A stretch of DNA of 8,774 nt. It comes from Endomicrobiia bacterium. Its GTDB lineage: Bacteria > Elusimicrobiota > Endomicrobiia > Endomicrobiales > Endomicrobiaceae. The notes under the pieces are model-generated. The model saw only the letters and a list, made by a program, of their open reading frames with translations. It ran no database searches and was not told the origin of the DNA. Location of the stretch: contig WQUP01000255.1 in assembly GCA_009782015.1 (NCBI GenBank), forward strand, positions 1 through 8,774. The letters run 5' to 3'. A program made the position numbers and the translations under genes. Numbering within the stretch: position 1 is the stretch's first letter; each line of letters starts with the position of its first letter. Below, one piece after another: positions 6,001 through 8,774 of the stretch.

Positions 6001-8774
6001 TTGGCTATAGCTCCAACGAGATTGAATGTCCCGTCTGCATGCTCAAATATTTTTATATCTTCCGCAGAAAGACCTATCCCGAGAAAAGCTATAACGTGCT
6101 CGAATATCTTTTGCTGCTCCGCGGTCAGCGCAAACAAATCAACATTATTTATATTTACAAGATTTCCTTGAGAATCTCTTCTCATTGCGTTTAACAGCGC
6201 AAACATAAGCATATAATCTTGATCTGAAAATCTGTCGTTTAATTGTCTTTGTCTTACGGCTTCTTCGTTGGAGCGTGTTTGATCTTCGGTAACATTTGCT
6301 TTGGTTTCGGTGTAAGAATAATTTACAACTTCGGTAAATTCAAAAAACTGACGGATTTTGTTTTCTATATTTTGGCGGGCTTGCGCCTGCGTTATTTCGC
6401 CGGCTTTGGCGCGAGCAATTTCGGTATCTATAATATTTCTTGTCAAACTCATATTTCCGAACGCAAACATAACGTAAGCGCCAAGAGAAACGTCGTCCGT
6501 ATATTTTCTCGGAAGAGCATTCAGGCTTGATATTATAAGCTCCTGCAGGCTGCGCGGCTCGCCCTGAACGACATGCGCGTCCATTTGAATCCCGCCGTCC
6601 GTCATGGAAAGCGGATCAAAACTTAAAAGCGTCTCAACTCCGGACTCTATATTTTTCAATATGAAATCAACCACATCGTAAGCTTCTCCGTTTTCGCCGT
6701 TTGCAAAATCGCCGAAAGATTCTTTCAATCCCCAAGACTTGGGCAGGTACTGCGCGATAGTGTCAAACTCGTTTCTGACATACTTCGATATAACCTCGGC
6801 ATAAAAGCCGTTAAAATTTTCAGTTTGTTCCGCAATAGTCTTCAAATCGTCCGCGCTGAATGCTCCTTTATCCGTCAAACGCCTTAAAGCCAATACGGGA
6901 GCAACAGGCAGCACTATTCCGGTTTCGGGATTAAGCACAGCCTCAGCCCCTTCGGCTTTTATTTTGCCGTACACATACTCCAAATATTCTTTAAGCAGCG
7001 CCGCTCTTACGCGGTTTATCAAGACTGAATTTTCCTCATGCACGGAAGAGCCGAGTATTTCCTTAAATCTTTCAATTTTAACAATGCCAAGGCTTAAAAT
7101 TTCATTTATCACGAATATATCGTTTGAGTCTAATGACGATTTCAGCGCTGTTTTTACGGCCTCAATGTCTGAAGCTTGAAGCAGCTGTGCAAAATCAGGC
7201 AAATCAACGCCGTCGCTGTCATGAAGAGTAACCAGAGATTCGTCAAGCGTAAGTTTCCCTGACTTGAGAGCTTTGGCGACCTTTTTGGCGTCGTCAGCGC
7301 TCAAGAAAAGACCAAAATACTCTTCAAGTTTGCCAGCGTCAACATCCCTCCCGCCTCTATAATATTTTTGGATATTTTTCATGCCCTCAATTTTAAAGTG
7401 AACTTGTATTTTCCTTACAACCTCGCTTGAAATTCCGGCAGCGTCTTCGCCGCCGGAAGACGGCATTGACAGCAGATTTTTTCTGCCTCTGCTTCTCTTT
7501 GACATCTTTTTTACGGATTTTTTAATCAGCCATGACAAAATATTAACTCCGAAAATAGCCGCCGCAACAGGACCAATCCAATTATAAAATCTGCCTATAA
7601 ACTGCGTATGCATGGCCTCGTTCAGCAATTTTTCGATTCCCGTTTGATCATTATCGCTCAGCCAGCGCTCAAAAGCCAGTATCGCCGGGTAATTTTCATC
7701 AAATGTCGTTTCTCCGGTTTTTCCGACATACGAATAATCGCCGTTGACCGTGTAGAGCAGGTTTCTAAGCTTATTCAATTCGCTGTTCGGCACATACTGA
7801 TTGCCGTCGGCATCGGTTGCGGGAGATAAATCAATGCCGTATGCCGCTTTTAGCAGCTCAAGTCCGCTTATCTTTTGGCCTGCAACGGTAAATTCCGCGC
7901 CGTTAATTTTATTTAATGTGCCGATTTCCAATTTTATGCCTTCAATTCTTTTAGCCGCCCAAGCCTCCGGATTTGACGAAAAGTTTTGCCCGTCAATAAG
8001 GACATATTGTGCGCTGCCTTCAACGTCGGGATTATATTTGGGGTTTTCTATAAAGATGAACTGATATAATTGCTGCACATCTACAGCCGTAACCCTTGCC
8101 GGATTTCCGTTTTCATCGGTTTTATTTGAAAGATTCATACTGACCTGCGCGCCTCTCTCATAATCAAAATAAGAGTAGGTCTCATTCATGGCGTCTATAT
8201 CAGCTTGAGTAAGCTGTGTCCATATTCGCGATACTGCGGCAAGATGCTGCGCCGCAAGAGCTGGATTTTTTGCCCAGTCTGACGCTTCAATAGGATACAA
8301 TGCCTGCTCTGGCATTACGCCGGGAGCTAAAATGCCGCCTTTTTCATCAATTATTATAGGGTTGCCGTTGATATCGGTGGCCGGTTTGGTTATAAGACCA
8401 ACAAGAAATTCCGCGTTGGCCGGAGTAATATTGTTTAAATCAATGCTTTTGCTGCCGGCAAGTTCCGCGTAATTTTCATTCATCCACTCGATTGCGCTGC
8501 CTGCGTTCGGAAAGTTTTCACTGCTCTCGCCAAGAACTTTTATCATGTTATGCCATTGTTCATTTGAAAACACGGCTCTGACGGAAGAATCCTTAACGGG
8601 CACGAGCTGCGGAGTTCTGTAGCTGATATTTTTATCTATTCCTATGTGCTGTTTAACCCAAACCAGAGCATTGTACGGATAATCCCAAAAACTGTTAACC
8701 TGCTTATACTGCGCATTGTTGTCTATCCATAAATGCAGTTTAATCCAAGTCCAGATATTGGCGATACGGTCAGA
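1..8774 (-). CDS. Giant multidomain membrane protein (partial at both ends): GT48-like glucan synthase joined to a UDPGP-like pyrophosphorylase domain
   Basis: I translated the minus strand codon by codon from 8774 to 3 and found no TAA, TAG or TGA in 2,924 codons. The start and stop both lie outside. The product reads as genuine protein throughout: membrane blocks with basic flanks, amphipathic helices, a Pro-rich tether and recognisable enzyme motifs in a sensible order. Order: Trp-rich repeat region, single anchor (r396-417), helical region with an FKS1-domain-1-like stretch, A/K/E-rich helix, membrane block 1 (r1166-1387), GT48-like catalytic region (r1446-2056), membrane block 2 (r2057-2280), helical linker, membrane hairpin (r2496-2549), Pro-rich linker, UDPGP-like domain (r2590 to window edge). 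Eukaryotic GT48 enzymes are about 1,800-2,000 residues, so even this slice exceeds the family. Internal Met codons are common, but with no upstream stop none is supported as a start. The frame is very secure; the combined function is inference. Confidence 0.96.
3..1007 (-). other. UDPGP-superfamily sugar-nucleotide pyrophosphorylase-like domain, N-terminal part (r2590-2924, cut by window edge)
   Basis: Enzymes of this superfamily (UGPase, UAP1/AGX1) make UDP-glucose or UDP-GlcNAc from UTP and a sugar 1-phosphate. In order I see: L-M-N-G-G-L-G-S-S (r2698-2706), nearly identical to the UGPase nucleotide loop L-N-G-G-L-G-T-S; I-M-Q-I-K-L-E-K-I-L (r2786-2795), close to UAP1 L-F-Q-I-Q-A-E-R-I-L; R-L-A-N-L-V-S-P-D-S-E-E-L (r2807-2819) at the site of the M-x-S-x-x-T-x-x-x strand; Q-D-M-Y-P...D (r2851-2860), matching Q-G-M-L-P...D; P-A-P-G-G-H-G-V-W (r2883-2891), matching A-P-x-G-x-G or P-P-G-H-G-D; and V-I-G-N-S-D-A-I (r2911-2918), at the V-x-N-I-D-N metal-binding strand, with Asp kept. 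About 60 extra residues sit after the nucleotide loop. The acceptor-sugar part lies beyond the window, so Glc versus GlcNAc cannot be decided. Divergence leaves activity open. Confidence 0.7.
1017..1121 (-). other. Pro-rich flexible tether (r2552-2586)
   Basis: Nine Pro occur in about 35 residues together with Ser, Gly, Glu and Ala (S-K-P-P-S-G-P-G-E-E-P-P). This is typical of an unstructured linker between a membrane anchor and a globular domain. It marks the N-terminal boundary of the UDPGP-like domain. On the plus strand it gives a Cys/Arg-rich open frame that is only a shadow. Confidence 0.8.
1128..1289 (-). other. Membrane hairpin (r2496-2549)
   Basis: Two adjoining hydrophobic segments, about r2498-2519 and r2521-2544, are separated only by G-V-S-T. 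They are preceded by K-G-W-F-K-S-F...H-K and followed by K-L-V-K-Y-L-L-A-K-R. Basic residues on both sides place both ends in the cytoplasm, as expected for a hairpin. The second segment is rich in small residues (G-A-A-A-G-I-L-I-A-V-A-I-V), suitable for close helix packing. It anchors the following pyrophosphorylase-like domain at the membrane. Confidence 0.7.
1305..1922 (-). other. Charged helical linker (r2285-2490)
   Basis: About 200 residues follow membrane block 2, rich in Lys, Arg and Glu with a few aromatic residues (for example L-Q-W-F-Y-D-N-M-G near r2309-2317, and D-K-P-W-E-N-K-G near r2477-2484). It is predicted soluble and mostly helical. I recognise no family motif. Its place between the glucan-synthase-like membrane block and the next membrane hairpin, and its charge, suggest it lies in the cytoplasm and may dock the catalytic regions to one another. 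Function unknown. Confidence 0.5.
1935..2606 (-). other. Membrane block 2 of the GT48-like module (r2057-2280), about 6 spans
   Basis: Hydrophobic spans lie at about r2057-2076, 2078-2098, 2171-2186, 2187-2205, 2206-2229 and 2257-2277, with a less hydrophobic, possibly interfacial stretch at r2112-2151. The loop sequence L-F-T-F-S-Q-S-T-K (r2149-2157), followed by a G-K-R-L-M-F segment (r2168-2173), matches the plant callose synthase sequence F-F-T-F-S-L-G-T-K that precedes a G-R-G-F-V-V segment. It lies after the second span past the catalytic region, as in the plant enzymes. Eukaryotic GT48 proteins have a longer C-terminal membrane block, so this one looks shortened. It is followed by a basic cytoplasmic segment (K-S-F-F-K-R-S, r2279-2285). 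Confidence 0.65.
2607..4439 (-). other. GT48-like (1,3-beta-glucan synthase / callose synthase) catalytic region (r1446-2056)
   Basis: GT48 enzymes polymerise UDP-glucose into beta-1,3-glucan at the cytoplasmic face. A series of matches to remembered GT48 blocks occurs in the correct order. E-A-x-x-x-L-x-x-x-x-x-S-L-x-x-N (r1459-1474) matches the start of the catalytic region. G-M-N-V-F-G-Y-Y...W (r1514-1529) matches G-I-S-I-L-F-Y-L...W. F-H-Y-K-A-M-D-E-Q-R-S-L-E (r1595-1607) matches Y-Y-R-K-A-L-E-L-Q-A-F-L-D. Q-V-F-I-L-N-Y-K-S-Y (r1695-1704) matches F-T-Y-V-V-S-C-Q-Q-Y, followed by L-N-I-V-F-D-E (r1712-1718) for L-R-V-A-Y-I-D-E. N-N-K-N...A-L (r1836-1846) matches M-N-Q-D-N...A-L. Q-H-L-F-A-S-E-V-A-T (r1870-1879) matches E-H-I-F-T-G-S-V-S-S. 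A-E-D-S-S-M-F-A (r1970-1977) matches S-E-D-I-Y-A-G-F. G-P-R (r2022-2024) lies near the G-K-G-R-D site. Flanking membrane blocks also fit. Several catalytic residues differ, so activity is uncertain. Confidence 0.68.
4614..5279 (-). other. Membrane block 1 (r1166-1387), about 6-8 spans
   Basis: Hydrophobic stretches at about r1167-1185, 1187-1204, 1206-1227, 1246-1264, 1267-1302 (one or two spans), 1336-1358 and 1362-1386 are separated by short loops. Basic loops at r1229-1244 (G-K-A-G-S-R-E-M-K-N-K) and r1317-1331, and the basic entry (r1146-1166) and exit (K-L-S-S-K-R-A-Y-K-R, r1389-1398), mark cytoplasmic sides. GT48 enzymes have a membrane block of similar size directly before the catalytic region, forming part of the glucan channel. 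The span count is by eye and should be treated as approximate. Confidence 0.75.
5580..6002 (-). other. Ala/Lys/Glu-rich long helix or coiled coil (r925-1065)
   Basis: About 140 residues are dominated by Ala, Lys, Glu and Asp with no Pro or aromatic clusters until the end. Runs include A-E-K-S-L-K-K-A-K-N-A-L and E-A-A-A-A-V-K-A-A-Q-E-A-A-K-A-A. By my count about 22 of 44 Ala codons are GCA, which looks somewhat higher than in the N-terminal region (about a third), and Lys is mostly AAA. This fits growth by local duplication or slippage. It lies between the FKS1-domain-1-like stretch and membrane block 1, where eukaryotic enzymes have no comparable element as far as I recall, so it may be a spacer or oligomerisation stalk. 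It is low complexity, so database hits here would be compositional. Confidence 0.75.
6075..6707 (-). other. FKS1 domain-1-like stretch (r690-900)
   Basis: Eukaryotic glucan synthases carry a soluble domain (FKS1_dom1) ahead of the first membrane block, with a hallmark close to Y-L-L-I-W-G-E-A-x-N-x-R. Here r764-779 read L-G-A-Y-V-M-F-A-F-G-N-M-S-L-T-R, matching that pattern at Gly, Tyr, the hydrophobic run, Gly, Leu and Arg with one gap. It is preceded by S-L-Q-E-L-I...P-R-K-Y (r741-758), where the family has a helix ending in a N-Y-K-x-W motif. The position fits: N-terminal to the first multi-span block of a GT48-like module. Taken alone the match is weak; its place in the ordered series gives it value. 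The family role is thought to be structural or regulatory. It could also be an unrelated helical region. Confidence 0.4.
6708..7523 (-). other. Helical cytoplasmic region without recognised domain (r418-689)
   Basis: After the basic tail (r418-432) and a short Ser/Gly-rich linker (S-M-P-S-S-G-G-E-D) come about 250 residues predicted by eye to be mostly amphipathic helix, with regular Leu/Ile/Val spacing, many Lys and Glu, and no membrane segment. Segments such as A-D-D-A-K-K-V-A-K-A-L and D-L-P-D-F-A-Q-L-L-Q look like bundled helices. No catalytic or nucleotide-binding motif is visible. In eukaryotic GT48 proteins the region before FKS1_dom1 is likewise helical (in plants a Vta1-like region), but I see no residue-level match and do not claim homology. 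Confidence 0.45.
7524..7589 (-). other. Single transmembrane anchor (r396-417) with basic stop-transfer tail
   Basis: A hydrophobic helix of about 22 residues (F-Y-N-W-I-G-P-V-A-A-A-I-F-G-V...) ends in L-I and is followed directly by 15 residues with ten Lys or Arg (r418-432). By the positive-inside rule the residues after it are cytoplasmic and the N-terminal region is outside. This fixes the topology of everything downstream: the helical region, the GT48-like catalytic region and the UDPGP-like domain should all be cytoplasmic, as required for enzymes using UDP-sugars and UTP. Confidence 0.75.
7779..7814 (-). other. EF-hand-like loop (r321-332)
   Basis: The loop D-A-D-G-N-Q-Y-V-P-N-S-E followed by Leu has acidic or Asn ligands at loop positions 1, 3 and 5, a hydrophobic residue at position 8 and Glu at position 12, as in a canonical 12-residue EF-hand loop. 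The usual Gly at position 6 is Gln. A Leu-rich segment before it (L-E-L-L-K-A-A-Y) and after it (L-N-K-L-R-N-L-L) could be the flanking helices. Related but less complete loops are at 8346-8375 and 8079-8117. Calcium binding is a guess; an Asn-Gly turn between strands is the alternative. Confidence 0.35.
8613..8765 (-). repeat. Degenerate tandem repeat, 87 bp (29 residues), two copies at the window edge
   Basis: Residues r4-25 and r33-54 align without gaps at an offset of 29. Both share N, W-(I/V)-K-x-H, I-D-x-N and x-Y-(K/R) at matching positions: W10/W39, K12/K41, H14/H43, I17/I46, D18/D47, N20/N49, Y23/Y52. The repeat is also visible in DNA: the 40 bases starting at 8635 and at 8722 agree at roughly 29 of 40 positions and are exactly 87 bases apart. 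The first copy abuts the right edge, so the array may continue upstream. The unit does not match a repeat family I can name. It lies on the predicted outer side of the anchor at r396-417, which would suit a surface or adhesive stalk. Confidence 0.6.

Larger units (their letters stand above)
7590..8774 (-). other. Trp-rich N-terminal region (r1-395), probably extracytoplasmic, unknown fold
   Basis: This soluble stretch contains no long hydrophobic segment until r396. It is rich in Trp, Asn, Asp and Pro and alternates short helices with Asn/Gly turns. Three loops share T-D-x-(N/D)-G-N (r133-138, r219-224, r320-325). The second and third run into Leu-containing helices (V-D-V-Q-Q-L and S-E-L-N-K-L), giving a resemblance to a half EF-hand or dockerin loop. 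A second recurring pattern is (E/D)-(N/Y)-(F/Y)-P followed 6-8 residues later by W-(V/M/L): P33/W39, P89/W97 and P363/W371. I recognise no named domain. The outside location is inferred from the basic stop-transfer tail after r417. It could instead be a folded enzyme domain too divergent to recognise. Confidence 0.5.

Noticed and set aside
6138..6176. Fourth D-x-x-G-N loop (r867-879, D-S-Q-G-N...V-D-L) as another calcium site
   Set aside because: It lies in the predicted cytoplasmic region, lacks the T-D lead-in and full ligand pattern, and is more likely an ordinary turn.

Overview
The whole 8,774-base window lies inside one protein-coding gene on the minus strand. Read right to left in the frame whose first complete codon is 8774-8772, there is no stop codon for 2,924 codons, down to base 3. 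Neither the true start nor the stop is in the window, so this is an internal slice of a giant protein. There is no intergenic space and no RNA gene, promoter, terminator or mobile element. Plus-strand open frames are antisense shadows. Residue numbers (r) below count from the right-hand window edge (r1 = 8774-8772; residue r ends on the left at base 8775-3r).

Layout from N to C: (1) r1-395, a Trp-rich, probably extracytoplasmic region with a degenerate 29-residue tandem repeat and three T-D-x-(N/D)-G-N loops; (2) a membrane anchor at r396-417 followed by a strongly basic stop-transfer tail; (3) a helical, probably cytoplasmic region, r418-1165, containing a stretch resembling FKS1 domain-1 of eukaryotic 1,3-beta-glucan synthases and then an Ala/Lys/Glu-rich helix; (4) a first multi-span membrane block, r1166-1387; (5) a soluble domain of about 600 residues, r1446-2056, that can be aligned by eye, motif after motif and in order, with the catalytic region of glycosyltransferase family 48 (callose synthase / FKS1); (6) a second multi-span block, r2057-2280, containing a match to a loop motif of plant callose synthases; (7) a charged helical linker; (8) a membrane hairpin and a Pro-rich tether; (9) r2590-2924, the N-terminal part of a sugar-nucleotide pyrophosphorylase domain of the UDPGP superfamily (UGPase / UAP1 type), cut by the left window edge.

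The reading I favour is a bacterial mega-protein that joins a divergent GT48-type glucan synthase to a domain related to the enzymes that make UDP-glucose or UDP-GlcNAc, with a large surface-exposed N-terminal part. This would be a one-polypeptide system for making a donor and polymerising or exporting it. Against simple activity, three of four residues I recall as essential in fungal FKS1 appear replaced, and the pyrophosphorylase motifs are also divergent. The assembly may therefore be a repurposed or degenerate synthase. All homology statements rest on remembered family motifs, not on a search.

The organism is not identifiable from this window. One intronless frame of more than 2,900 codons with balanced base composition (mid-40s percent GC by eye) suggests a bacterium of a giant-gene lineage such as Omnitrophota or Elusimicrobiota. 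This is a low-confidence guess.
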